Below, one piece after another: positions 33,345 through 41,375 of a stretch of 64,000 bases of DNA. Origin of the DNA: Paenibacillus_AA sp045062745 (lineage in GTDB: Bacteria; Bacillota; Bacilli; Paenibacillales; NBRC-103111). Each line of letters opens with the position of its first letter. Within the stretch, counting starts at the first letter, position 1. A model generated the notes under the pieces. The model was not told the DNA's origin and did no database searches. It saw only the letters and a list, made by a program, of their open reading frames with translations. The position numbers were made by a program, and so were the translations under genes. The stretch spans positions 1 to 64,000 of the forward strand of contig NZ_JBJGED010000038.1 in NCBI RefSeq assembly GCF_045062745.1. Reading direction: 5' to 3'.

Positions 33345-33375
33345 GAGCCGCCCGGATATATGGAAAGGGCGGCTC
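33345..33375 (+). terminator. Hairpin terminator after the beta-helix gene
   Basis: GAGCCGCCC (33345-33353) and GGGCGGCTC (33367-33375) are perfect complements, followed by TTGTTAT. It separates the enzyme gene from the importer operon. Confidence 0.7.
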
Positions 33376-33543
33376 TTGTTATCGGTAGGATGCGAATTTT
33401 GATGGAAACCTCAAATTAGGCGATCGGAATTGATACGATATTCAATTTTTGAGATATCTGAAGCGCTTGCCGGTATGCCATGATGAGGGAGCGGAACGTC
33501 GACGAATCCGAACCATCTTATCCGACAAGGGGGGACAGACCGC

Positions 33544-34503
33544 ATGAGCCAATCCGAAGTCGTCGCGCGTTTCGCCGCCGCCGAGGGCAAGACGAAACAC
33601 CGCAGGAAGTTTCGCAGCGGCGATAAGGAGCTCACCCTTCTCGCGCTGCCGGCGATCCTCTATATTTTCATCTTCAGCTATCTGACCATGTTCGGCGTCA
33701 TCATTGCCTTCAAGAACTACAGATACGACCAAGGCATCTGGGGGAGCGAGTGGGTTGGGCTCGACAACTTCAAATTTTTCTTCCTGACCGAAAAGGCGTA
33801 TATTGTCACCCGCAATACCGTGCTTTACAATGTCTGGTTTTGGATCGTGACGACGTTCTGCGCTTTGCTCGTCGCGATTCTGCTGAACGAAATTTCGCGA
33901 AAGTGGAGCAAGTATTACCAGACGGTCATGTTCCTTCCGACCTTCGTATCCTGGGTCGTCATTATGTACCTCGCGCAAATGTTCCTGCATCATGACTACG
34001 GCTTCATCAATCGGCTGCTGGAATCGGTCGGCGGGGAACGAGTACGCTGGTATTTGGAGCCGGCCTACTGGCCGATGATCCTTACTTTGGCCCATTTGTG
34101 GAAATCGATCGGGTTCTCGGCGCTCGTCTATTACGCAGGTATCGTGGCGATCGATCCGTCTTATTACGAGGCCGCGCGGATCGATGGAGCGACCCGGTTC
34201 CAGATGGTGCGCAAGATTACGATTCCGATGCTGGCCCCGCTCATCACCATCCTGTTGATTATGGCGATCGGGAGCATGTTCCGCGGGGATTTTGGCCTTC
34301 ACTTTTTCGTATCAGGCAATTCACCGCTGCTGTACAACTCGGTCGATATTATCGACACGTTCGTCTACCGTGCGCTCAGCGTGAGCGGCGACATCTCGAT
34401 GGCGGCCGCCGTCGGTCTGTACCAGTCGCTGGTCGGGTTTGTGCTGGTGGTGGCGGCTAACTATACGGTGAAGAAAATCAATGAAGAAAATTCCCTTTGG
34501 TAG
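33544..34503 (+). CDS. CUT1 sugar ABC importer permease (LplB type, second locus)
   Basis: A 319-residue permease with six predicted spans. FGVIIAFKNYRYDQG follows span 1 and the EAA loop is YYEAARIDGATRFQMVRKITIPML. It is the first gene of a three-gene importer operon that follows the GH141-like gene, and should bring the released sugars into the cell. The SD is AAGGGGGG before ATG 33544. The gap upstream holds an AATTGATACGA element shared with the enzyme gene. Confidence 0.92.
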   Translation: MSQSEVVARFAAAEGKTKHRRKFRSGDKELTLLALPAILYIFIFSYLTMFGVIIAFKNYRYDQGIWGSEWVGLDNFKFFFLTEKAYIVTRNTVLYNVWFWIVTTFCALLVAILLNEISRKWSKYYQTVMFLPTFVSWVVIMYLAQMFLHHDYGFINRLLESVGGERVRWYLEPAYWPMILTLAHLWKSIGFSALVYYAGIVAIDPSYYEAARIDGATRFQMVRKITIPMLAPLITILLIMAIGSMFRGDFGLHFFVSGNSPLLYNSVDIIDTFVYRALSVSGDISMAAAVGLYQSLVGFVLVVAANYTVKKINEENSLW

Positions 34504-34517
34504 GAGGTATCGCATCC

Positions 34518-35414
34518 TTGAAACGAGTAGCTTCAACCCGCAACCAGGCAGGCAATGCGATCATCCATGCGGTGTTTTTCCTCCTGTCCATCGCAATCGT
34601 GGCGCCGTTTCTGTTGATCGTATCCGTTTCCTTGACCGATGAGAAAGCGTTGACGGCGTTCGGGTATTCCTTCTTTCCGTCCCGCTTCAGCTTGGTCGCC
34701 TACGAATTCGTCCTGCGGACACCCGGCGTGCTGCTGCGGGCATACGGGAACACCATTTTCATCACCGTGACCGGTACCATCCTGAGTCTCTTGATCACCA
34801 GCATGGTCGCGTACACGATCTCGAGAAGAGATTATCGGTGGAGAGCCCCGTTGACGGTTTATATCTTTTTCACGATGCTGTTCTCCGGCGGTCTGGTGCC
34901 GTTCTATATCCTGATGACGCAGTACCTGCATCTGAAAGATTCGCTTTGGGCGATCATCCTTCCCGGCATGCTGTCTCCCTTCTACGTACTCATTATGAAG
35001 GGATTCATGGGCAAAATTCCGCATGAGCTGATCGAATCGGCCAAAGTGGACGGGGCGAGTGAATGGCGGATCTTCTTCCTCATGATCTTGCCGCTCTCGA
35101 CGCCGGCGCTGGCGACGCTCGGTCTGTTCATCGCATTCAATTATTGGAACGAGTGGTTCCACGCGCTCCTGTTCATCGATAACGACAAGCTTGTTCCACT
35201 CCAGCTTCTGCTTGTCCGAATCATGAATACGCTCGATTTTCTCCGCAATAACAGCGAATACATCCAGAACTTGGGGCTGGACATGAGCCAGCTGCCCAAC
35301 GAATCGATGCGGATGGCGCTGGTCATTATGGTGGCCGGCCCGATGATGTTTGTCTTTCCGTTTTTCCAAAAGTATTTCGTGCAGGGCATCGCGGTAGGTT
35401 CGTTAAAAGGGTAG
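34518..35414 (+). CDS. CUT1 sugar ABC importer permease (YtcP type, second locus)
   Basis: About 298 residues, six spans, with an EAA loop (LIESAKVDGASEWRIFFLMILPL) and the branch-typical C-terminus FQKYFVQGIAVGSLKG. The start is TTG 34518, ten bases after AGGAGG; the longer frame beginning at 34497 overlaps the previous gene and has no ribosome site. Forms the channel with the preceding permease. Confidence 0.92.
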   Translation: MKRVASTRNQAGNAIIHAVFFLLSIAIVAPFLLIVSVSLTDEKALTAFGYSFFPSRFSLVAYEFVLRTPGVLLRAYGNTIFITVTGTILSLLITSMVAYTISRRDYRWRAPLTVYIFFTMLFSGGLVPFYILMTQYLHLKDSLWAIILPGMLSPFYVLIMKGFMGKIPHELIESAKVDGASEWRIFFLMILPLSTPALATLGLFIAFNYWNEWFHALLFIDNDKLVPLQLLLVRIMNTLDFLRNNSEYIQNLGLDMSQLPNESMRMALVIMVAGPMMFVFPFFQKYFVQGIAVGSLKG

Positions 35415-35453
35415 TCCCAATCAATGATAGAATAAACAGATGGAGGGGTTTCA

Positions 35454-36953
35454 ATGAAGAAGGCTCGGTATGTCGGCATTCTGATCGCTTGTACGATTTT
35501 CTTCGCCACGGCGTGCAGCAGCAGAGACGGCGGCGCTCCTGCGGCAACCGGAGGCTCGGCCCAACCGGCTGCCACGGCGGGCGGAGACGCGCTGCCCGAC
35601 GTCCAGCTCACCTGGTATTACGGCGTTGCCCAGGTGCCGCCTGACCAGAAGCTGATTGAAGACGAGGTCAACAAAATCACCAAATCCAAAATTCATGCCA
35701 CTGTCAAGCTGAAGCCGATCGATTTCGGCAGCTATACGACGAAGCTGAACACAGCCAGCGCCGCGGGCGAGAAATTCGACCTGGTCTGGACGGCGAACTG
35801 GGCGTTCAACTACGACGAGAACGTGAAGAAGGGTGCGTTCCTGCCGCTCGACAAGCTGATCGACGCTTACGCTCCCGAGACGAAGAAGGCGATCCCGGCG
35901 TTTACGTGGGAAGCGACGAAGCATCAAGGCCAGATCTATGCGGTTCCGAACTATCAAACGGTAACTTCCCGTTACGGCATCAATGTGGTTAAAGAATATG
36001 CCGACAAATATGGGTTGGATGTCAGCAAAGTGAAACGATATGAGGATCTGGAGCCGTTCTTCGAGCAAGTCAAGCGGGGCGAGCCTGGGATCGTTCCGTT
36101 CATGCTCGTCGGTCCGCTCACGAAGTTTCATCCGTTCTTTTACGGTTATGACGATTACGGGGTGAAGATCGGCGACCCGTCGTATCGGACCAACTTCATG
36201 GAAGGCACGGCGGAATACAAGCAGTTCGTAGAATTGATGCACCGCTGGTTCGAGAAAGGCTATATCAATGAGGATGCGTCCACGGTCAAGCAGATCGATA
36301 GCCGATATAACGGCAAATTCGCCGCATCCATCGAATACTCGATGAAGCCGGGGTATGAAGCGGAGATCAAAGCGAAAAATGGCGGAAGGGAGATCGTCGG
36401 CATTCCGCTTACGAACGTGACGACGACCCGCACATCCAATATCGCCACGCTGACCGCCATTAGCCGCACCTCCAGCAATCCGGAACGTGCCATGATGCTG
36501 CTCGAATTGGTCAATACGAACCGGGAGCTGTTTAATTTGCTCAGCTTCGGCCTGGAAGGGAAACACCACACGAAGCTGAGCGACAACACGGTGAAAATCA
36601 ATCCGAACAGCGGGTACACGGCTGCCAATTGGGTTTTCGGCAACGTGTTCAACGGCTATCTGATCGAAGGCCAAGCGCCGGATACATGGGCCGTGACCCG
36701 GAAGCTGAACGAATCGGCCGTCGTGCAGCCGACGTTCGGGTTCAACTTCAACGATGCGCCGGTGAAGGCGGAGAATGCCAACGTAGCGGCCATCCGGGCG
36801 GAATATGAGCCGCTGCTGTTCACGGGGACGATTGATCCGGCCAAATACTTGCCCGAGTATATCGATAAGCTGAAGAAAGCCGGTGTCGACAAAGTACTGG
36901 CGGAGCTCCAGAAACAGTTGGACGCTTGGGCGGCGGAGAAAAAGAATCGATAA
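35454..36953 (+). CDS. CUT1 substrate-binding lipoprotein (second locus)
   Basis: A 499-residue lipoprotein. The signal peptide ends in the lipobox FATAC (Cys about 21), followed by a Gly/Ala-rich tether and a family-1 binding domain (LTWYYGVAQVPPDQKLIEDEVNKI, FDLVWTANWAFNYDENVKKGAFLPLD, RYGINVVKEYADKYGLD). It delivers sugar to the two permeases upstream. The SD is GGAGGGG before ATG 35454. The length and the C-terminal helices (PEYIDKLKKAGVDKVLAELQKQ) are normal, so this copy is intact, unlike the one at 5106. Confidence 0.93.
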   Translation: MKKARYVGILIACTIFFATACSSRDGGAPAATGGSAQPAATAGGDALPDVQLTWYYGVAQVPPDQKLIEDEVNKITKSKIHATVKLKPIDFGSYTTKLNTASAAGEKFDLVWTANWAFNYDENVKKGAFLPLDKLIDAYAPETKKAIPAFTWEATKHQGQIYAVPNYQTVTSRYGINVVKEYADKYGLDVSKVKRYEDLEPFFEQVKRGEPGIVPFMLVGPLTKFHPFFYGYDDYGVKIGDPSYRTNFMEGTAEYKQFVELMHRWFEKGYINEDASTVKQIDSRYNGKFAASIEYSMKPGYEAEIKAKNGGREIVGIPLTNVTTTRTSNIATLTAISRTSSNPERAMMLLELVNTNRELFNLLSFGLEGKHHTKLSDNTVKINPNSGYTAANWVFGNVFNGYLIEGQAPDTWAVTRKLNESAVVQPTFGFNFNDAPVKAENANVAAIRAEYEPLLFTGTIDPAKYLPEYIDKLKKAGVDKVLAELQKQLDAWAAEKKNR

Positions 36954-36962
36954 TGTTCGGAA

Positions 36963-36991
36963 GGGAGCGTGCTGCAAAGCAGCTCCTTTTT
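36963..36991 (+). terminator. Rho-independent terminator after the second importer operon
   Basis: GGGAGC with inner GCTGC pairs with GCAGC-TCC around an AAA loop, followed by TTTTT. Confidence 0.8.
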
Positions 36992-37016
36992 CGCTCCAAA
37001 AAAGCGATGATTCACC

Positions 37017-37046
37017 TTGCATCCTTCATGCACGGTTTGCTAAGAT
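37017..37046 (+). promoter_or_regulatory. Promoter of the leader-peptide/efflux unit
   Basis: TTGCAT (37017-37022), an 18-bp spacer and TAAGAT (37041-37046) predict transcription from about 37053, just before the leader-peptide ribosome site. Confidence 0.5.
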
Positions 37047-37077
37047 GGTTTGTGAATTTGTAATGGAGGTGCTCCTT

Positions 37078-37104
37078 TTGACTCCTTCCATCCGCTTGAG
37101 GTAA
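37078..37104 (+). CDS. Regulatory leader peptide MTPSIRLR upstream of the efflux pump
   Basis: An eight-codon frame begins at TTG 37078, seven bases after GGAGGT (37065-37070), and ends at TAA 37102-37104. The peptide is MTPSIRLR. The Arg-Leu-Arg ending is the +X+ motif at which ribosomes carrying a macrolide are known to stall, as in leaders of ermD and, as I recall, mef(A). It lies 112 bases before a Mef-like efflux gene. A longer in-frame start at ATG 37063 overlaps the ribosome site and is unlikely. Stalling at the Leu-Arg codons would cover bases to about 37112, the start of the terminator-like left arm at 37109. No direct evidence of induction can be read from sequence. Confidence 0.7.
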   Translation: MTPSIRLR

Positions 37105-37108
37105 GCCC

Positions 37109-37179
37109 AGGTACAATACGGATCGACTCCGCCATTTTTTTGCTTAAATGGTGTGGGTTTATTTGTAGTGTACCTTTTT
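37109..37179 (+). terminator. Attenuator-like stem with T-run between leader peptide and efflux gene
   Basis: AGGTACAATAC (37109-37119) pairs with GTAGTGTACCT (37165-37175) at 10 of 11 positions and is followed by five T residues. Inside is a second hairpin, CGCCATTT/AAATGGTG (37130-37153, one G-U pair). An alternative pairing TCCGCC (37128-37133) with GGCGGA (37190-37195) competes with the inner one. The large loop makes the outer stem less certain than a normal terminator. Confidence 0.5.
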
Positions 37180-37215
37180 CAGCATACCCGGCGGAAAATA
37201 AAAGGAGGCCTACCT

Positions 37216-38415
37216 ATGAACACTCAATGGAAACAAACGTTTGCGATTATATTCAGCGGTCAACTCTTTTCGATCTTAACTTCTTCAATGGTACAATTCT
37301 CGATCATCTGGCATTTGACGGAAAAGACGGAGTCCGCTGCGGTGCTGATGGTCGCCGGACTCGCCGCTTTTTTACCTCAAGCGCTGCTGGGACCCTTCAT
37401 CGGAGTCTGGCTCGATCGGTGGAACCGCAAGAAGACGATGATTGTAGCCGATAGCTCCATAGCGTTCTGCAGCTTGCTTCTCGGCGCTTATTTCTTCTTG
37501 GGAGAACCAAGCTTAGGCGTTGTGTACGCGATTCTAATGATCCGCTCGACGGCTTCCGCCTTCCATGCTCCGGCCTTCCAGGCGAGCATTCCGCTTATCG
37601 CCCCGGAAGATCAATTGACGCGGGTGGCAGGCTGGCATCAAATGGTCTTTTCCTTCTCCAACGTGATCGGACCGGCACTCGGTATCGCTGTCTACTCGGC
37701 TACGTCCCTTGGAACCGTACTGTTCTTGGATGTCATCGGCGCCTTGCTGGCCAATCTCATGCTGATGCTCGTCACGATTCATCAACCGAAGCCGGAGACG
37801 ATCCAGAAGTCATCGTTTTTCCTCGAATTCAAGCTCGGCTGGCAGGAGTTCGTCACCGTCAAGCCGATCGTGATCATTACAATCGCCACGGCGATTTTCG
37901 GGATTGTTTTTATGCCCCTAGCCACTTTGTTTCCGCTTATGACGCTGTCCCATTTTGGCCGTGGGGGAACGAGCGCCAGTATTGTGGAGGCCGTGTTCAG
38001 CATTGGAATGATTGTTGGGGGCGCCTTGTTGTCTGTTCTCGCCTCGAAATTTAAAGACACGACGTATATGAGCTTCAGTTTGGTTTTGATCGGGTTCACC
38101 TGTGTCCTAAGCGGTGTGATCGATAGTAAAGCTTTCATTGGATTCGTGTTCTTATCGTTCTTGATGGGGGCGGCTGCACCGCTCTTCAACGGGCCTTATA
38201 TGGCGATGATTCAGAAGGCTTATGAGCCTGAACGCTTGGGTCGTGTGATTTCGTTCGTCACGAGCATCACGCTGCTTTCGTCGCCGATCGGGCTTGTGCT
38301 GGCAGGACCCGTTGTCGATCGATACGGGGTGCAACAGTGGTTTTTCTGGTCAGGGGTGGTCATTGTCTTTACCGGACTATTCATTGGTTATAAATTCAAA
38401 AGCCGCAATCGATAA
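37216..38415 (+). CDS. MFS efflux transporter, macrolide-efflux (Mef) type
   Basis: A 399-residue, 12-span major-facilitator protein. WKQTFAIIFSGQLFSILTSSMVQFSIIWHLTEKT at the N-terminus is followed by the motif A-like GVWLDRWNRKKTMI, and the middle has RSTASAFHAPAFQASIPLIAPEDQLTRVAGW. This pattern follows Mef(A)-type proton-driven pumps for macrolides. AAGGAGG lies seven bases before ATG 37216; the longer frame is not supported. Its long leader encodes a peptide ending Arg-Leu-Arg and an attenuator-like fold, which fits a drug-inducible gene. The substrate is inferred from family and leader, not shown. Confidence 0.85.
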   Translation: MNTQWKQTFAIIFSGQLFSILTSSMVQFSIIWHLTEKTESAAVLMVAGLAAFLPQALLGPFIGVWLDRWNRKKTMIVADSSIAFCSLLLGAYFFLGEPSLGVVYAILMIRSTASAFHAPAFQASIPLIAPEDQLTRVAGWHQMVFSFSNVIGPALGIAVYSATSLGTVLFLDVIGALLANLMLMLVTIHQPKPETIQKSSFFLEFKLGWQEFVTVKPIVIITIATAIFGIVFMPLATLFPLMTLSHFGRGGTSASIVEAVFSIGMIVGGALLSVLASKFKDTTYMSFSLVLIGFTCVLSGVIDSKAFIGFVFLSFLMGAAAPLFNGPYMAMIQKAYEPERLGRVISFVTSITLLSSPIGLVLAGPVVDRYGVQQWFFWSGVVIVFTGLFIGYKFKSRNR

Positions 38416-38482
38416 GAAATGTCCCCGCTCCTCCCATGCTAGAATGAGGATAAACCAGAGACAGCATTGGGAGGAACGGTTC

Positions 38483-38938
38483 ATGTCGGATTATTACGCC
38501 ACACAGCAACCCCGGTTACGCTCACCCGACGTTGCGGTAAGCAAGCTCAACGTCTTCACAGGCAAGTGGGTTGGCGAAGCTATTATGCCGGGATTGACCG
38601 TGGCAACGGAACAATACTATGAATGGCTGCCAGGGTCCTTTTTCATATCGCACCGCGGACGGATGGATTATGGGCAAAGGCTGGAGAGTGCTCGGATTAT
38701 AGGCTATGAGACCTCCATCAGACAATATATGATATATGCTTTCGACAGTATGGGGAATGCCCGGATCTACAAAGGCAGCCTGCAGGACGGGATTTGGCGC
38801 TTTACCGGTGAATTCGAGCGGGTGCGGGTCGTTTTTGGTCCCGACGGCAATACGATGACGAGTACCTGGGAACGTACGGAGGACGGTTGGAGCTGGACGC
38901 CTTTGTGTGAGATCCGGGAGACCAAAGTCCACATGTGA
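38483..38938 (+). CDS. DUF1579-like small beta-barrel protein
   Basis: A 151-residue protein without signal peptide. LNVFTGKWVGEAIMPG, TVATEQYYEWLPGSFFISHRGRMDYG, IIGYETSIRQYMIYAFDSMGNARIYKG and MTSTWERTEDGWSWTPLCE resemble the DUF1579/THAP4-like lipocalin-type fold. The role is unknown. GGGAGGAACGG lies before ATG 38483. It follows the efflux gene by 67 bases with no clear terminator, so some co-transcription is possible. Confidence 0.7.
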   Translation: MSDYYATQQPRLRSPDVAVSKLNVFTGKWVGEAIMPGLTVATEQYYEWLPGSFFISHRGRMDYGQRLESARIIGYETSIRQYMIYAFDSMGNARIYKGSLQDGIWRFTGEFERVRVVFGPDGNTMTSTWERTEDGWSWTPLCEIRETKVHM

Positions 38939-39017
38939 GTGAGTTGGAATACAGAACAAAGATCCATTCCTGCTTGAACTGGCCAACTGAGGGTATAAGC
39001 TTGAGAATATGTAACAG

Positions 39018-39050
39018 AGAGCAGCGTGCTACGGCATCTGCTCTTTTTTA
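39018..39050 (+). terminator. Rho-independent terminator
   Basis: AGAGCAG (39018-39024) and CTGCTCT (39038-39044) with inner TGC/GCA, followed by six or seven T residues. Confidence 0.85.
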
Positions 39051-39218
39051 TTCAAGCTACCGGGCTGTTCGTTGAAACAGGCAGGATGGTGTGGGAAAAT
39101 TTATGTATGAATTAGGATATGAGTGGCTGGTGGAATAGTATCAATAGCAGTTATGATGAATGCGAAATTATAATGTACGGAGATCTTCTAAAGGGACTTC
39201 TATATAAGGAGAATTTAT

Positions 39219-39653
39219 ATGTCGAATAGGAAACCGATTGGATTGATTATTCTACTTCTGATAGTGGTTGTCGGGGCATTGTGGCTTCAAAACCATCAGT
39301 CACCAGAAATACAGCATAAGGGTGTTGTCATTAGCAGTTGGAATAGTGGAATGGGTTCGGTGAGTCAGAATGCAACAAATCTTGATATGCAAAAACTGTC
39401 GTTTACAGCAAATATTTGGAATGATAGTACCGAACAAACCTATGTTAAAGTTGTAAAAATGCATTTGCCTGACTCGCTTCGCTCGCGCATACTATCGGGT
39501 GATACCATCTTCCAAATCAATCAATTATTAAACCCAAATGCTAACTATCAGGTAACAGGAGAATTAATTCTTGATACTAAAGGAATGACGAAACAGGATA
39601 TAGTAAGCCTCGGGAATATTCAGGGTTTTGCTGTGGAAACTGAAAAAAACTAG
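39219..39653 (+). CDS. Membrane-anchored small protein, function unknown
   Basis: A 144-residue protein with one N-terminal hydrophobic segment (IGLIILLLIVVVGALWL, residues 7-23) acting as signal anchor; the rest would lie outside the cell. The outer part (KLSFTANIWNDSTEQTYVKVVKMHLPDSL, NYQVTGELILDTKGM) looks like a small beta-sandwich. No family was recognised. AAGGAGA precedes ATG 39219. The base composition is clearly more AT-rich than the surrounding glycan loci. The gene ends 15 bases before the protein-kinase gene and is probably co-transcribed with it. Confidence 0.7.
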   Translation: MSNRKPIGLIILLLIVVVGALWLQNHQSPEIQHKGVVISSWNSGMGSVSQNATNLDMQKLSFTANIWNDSTEQTYVKVVKMHLPDSLRSRILSGDTIFQINQLLNPNANYQVTGELILDTKGMTKQDIVSLGNIQGFAVETEKN

Positions 39654-39668
39654 CATTCAGGAGGCCGC

Positions 39669-40487
39669 ATGAGTCTGTTCGAGTATTTGAAAGGGGTATA
39701 CGAGGCTTGGATCGACTATCCCAAAAGAGAAGGCACCCTCATCGCTAACAAATACCGAATACTACGATTCCTTGGCGTTGGCAGCTATGGCTTAACCTAC
39801 ATATGTCTCGATATGGATTCCGGCCAAGAGGTAGTTCTAAAGCAAGCGAAGCCAAGCAAGGGAACAGTCAGCCGAGAATTGTTGCACCGGGAGATTGACG
39901 TTCTGGGGCGGTTGCGGCATCCTTCTATTCAGAAACTCTTAGCGTCGTTCGAATATCAGAACCGGTTGTATATGGTAACTGAGCACGTGAAAGGACAGAC
40001 GGTGGAAGATTTGATCTTCGAGCGAGGGGCCGTGTTTTCTGAAAAAGAAGCGCTTTGTTTCGTACGCAGATTGATGGAGATTGTGAGTTATGTCCACGAA
40101 CAAGGATTCGTGCATCTCGATATCCGAATACCGAACGTCATCATGGACGGGGATCAGATCCACCTCATTGATTTCGGTTTAGCGTACCGGTTGGGGGAGC
40201 CGATTCGCAGGGAACTCAGATCGGATGAGGAGACAATGCTAGGTAGAACTGCTGAGCCTTCAAACGATTTATTTGCTGTGGGCCACTTTATTCTTTTTAT
40301 GATTTATTCCGGCTATGATTCATCAACTTTTGAAAGTGAACATTTAGGATGGATGGACGAGCTGACTCTATCTCCGATGACCAGGCATATGCTTCGCAAA
40401 CTGCTTCAGATCGATCCTCCATACTTGAATACCCAACAGTTTATACGGGATTTGGACCAGTGGCTGAATCGATGCGAAAATAAATAA
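39669..40487 (+). CDS. Solitary Hanks-type serine/threonine protein kinase
   Basis: A 272-residue kinase domain with little else. Glycine loop FLGVGSYGLTY, ATP-anchoring Lys58 in EVVLKQAK, catalytic loop HLDIRIPN with Asp151, and DFG at 168-170 (LIDFGLAY). The catalytic-loop Lys is replaced by Arg153, and the usual HRD is HLD. All core residues for activity remain, so it may be active but unusual. No membrane or PASTA segment is present, unlike PrkC. The SD AGGAGG precedes ATG 39669. It sits 15 bases after the anchored small protein, a possible partner, and shares a two-way terminator with the small gene on the other strand. Confidence 0.87.
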   Translation: MSLFEYLKGVYEAWIDYPKREGTLIANKYRILRFLGVGSYGLTYICLDMDSGQEVVLKQAKPSKGTVSRELLHREIDVLGRLRHPSIQKLLASFEYQNRLYMVTEHVKGQTVEDLIFERGAVFSEKEALCFVRRLMEIVSYVHEQGFVHLDIRIPNVIMDGDQIHLIDFGLAYRLGEPIRRELRSDEETMLGRTAEPSNDLFAVGHFILFMIYSGYDSSTFESEHLGWMDELTLSPMTRHMLRKLLQIDPPYLNTQQFIRDLDQWLNRCENK

Positions 40488-40507
40488 AGCCGCAAATGCG
40501 GCTTTTT
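40486..40507. terminator. Bidirectional terminator between convergent genes
   Basis: AAAGCCGC (40486-40493), loop AAAT, GCGGCTTT (40498-40505) and more T residues; the A-rich left side gives a T-run on the other strand. It serves the kinase gene and the small minus-strand gene. Confidence 0.85.
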
Positions 40508-40526
40508 AGATCAGTGGCTTTTACAA

Positions 40527-40709
40527 TCAGCTGGAGCTTTTATATTTATTTTTGTAGTAGCCGTGGCCATGATTGTTGTGTCCGTACCCTCGGTCCGACG
40601 ATTTCCGGTGACCGTAATGGTGCTTCCGTCCGCTGGAACTGTAGCGGTGGCGTCCATACTTGGAGTGTCGGACGGAACCTAACAGTTTTTGGAAAAAATG
40701 CTTGAGCAT
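40527..40709 (-). CDS. Small basic His/Gly/Tyr-rich protein
   Basis: About 60 residues beginning MLKHFFQKLLGSVRHSKYG and rich in His, Gly, Tyr, Lys and Ser (GHRKSSDRGYGHNNHGHGYY). The short amphipathic N-terminus is followed by a low-complexity basic tail. On its strand AGGAGG lies ten bases before the chosen ATG; an ATG nine bases upstream (40718) is too close to it. A shared terminator supports a real gene. The His-rich tail could bind metal or nucleic acid, but nothing proves this. An inverted repeat TTGGCTTAG/CTAAGCCAA (40726-40734 and 40776-40784) lies just upstream in its leader. Confidence 0.6.
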   Translation of the reverse strand: MLKHFFQKLLGSVRHSKYGRHRYSSSGRKHHYGHRKSSDRGYGHNNHGHGYYKNKYKSSS

Positions 40710-40824
40710 TTTCTTCATTCCTCCTTTGGCTTAGTTTTTACTACGTGTAACAGGTCATGAGGTTTCATTACGCCACTAAGCCAAGGAAACGTATATGCTA
40801 ACATCGAACGGAGGCGTTCCCATA

Positions 40825-41271
40825 ATGGCGGAAAGAAGAGTGAGGGAAATTAAAGTAACGGATGGGCAAGATATTTATTTGCTAAACATCGACTTTAACC
40901 CGAATCTAGCTGGATTTTCTGAAGAAAAAGTTAAAGAGAAAATTGAAATCATTACTAAGAAAACAAAAGATATCGTCTTTGTTTGTGAACAAGACAATGA
41001 GGTAATCGGCTACATCCACGGGAGCCCCTATGAATTGCTTTTTTCGGACCCCTTAGTAAACGTGCTTGGATTCGTAGTTAAAGAAAAGTATAGAAATCAA
41101 GGTGTAGGCACCCTGTTAATGGATTGCCTGGAACAGTGGGGCAAGAACAATGGATTTTCGGGTATTAAGCTGTTATCCCACCCAAGTCGGGTCAATGCTC
41201 ACAGGATCTATGAACGACGTGGATACAAGTTTACAAAGGACCAAAAAAATTTCATAAAAACGTTCGACTGA
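40825..41271 (+). CDS. GNAT-family N-acetyltransferase
   Basis: A 148-residue GNAT protein. The acetyl-CoA binding motif A is VLGFVVKEKYRNQGVGTLLMDCLEQW with the R/Q-x-x-G-x-G/A core RNQGVG; motif B is HPSRVNAHRIYERRGYKF. The substrate cannot be predicted. ATG 40825 is chosen because CGGAGGCG precedes it by about nine bases; the upstream ATG at 40795 lacks a ribosome site. The AT-rich composition matches the small-gene group from 39 kb. Confidence 0.88.
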   Translation: MAERRVREIKVTDGQDIYLLNIDFNPNLAGFSEEKVKEKIEIITKKTKDIVFVCEQDNEVIGYIHGSPYELLFSDPLVNVLGFVVKEKYRNQGVGTLLMDCLEQWGKNNGFSGIKLLSHPSRVNAHRIYERRGYKFTKDQKNFIKTFD

Positions 41272-41375
41272 TTGTTGGTTCAAACGCGATTCCGATCTTG
41301 TTGTTCTCTTCCCATTTTTGCTAAGATCAAGGGAACCGGCATGATGCAACATCTGATGGAAGGGGGGAAGGGGAG

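Noticed and set aside
33448..33465. Catabolite-response element TGAAGCGCTTGCC before the second importer
   Set aside because: It is one base short of the cre pattern, so the central spacing does not fit; weaker than the site at 59424.
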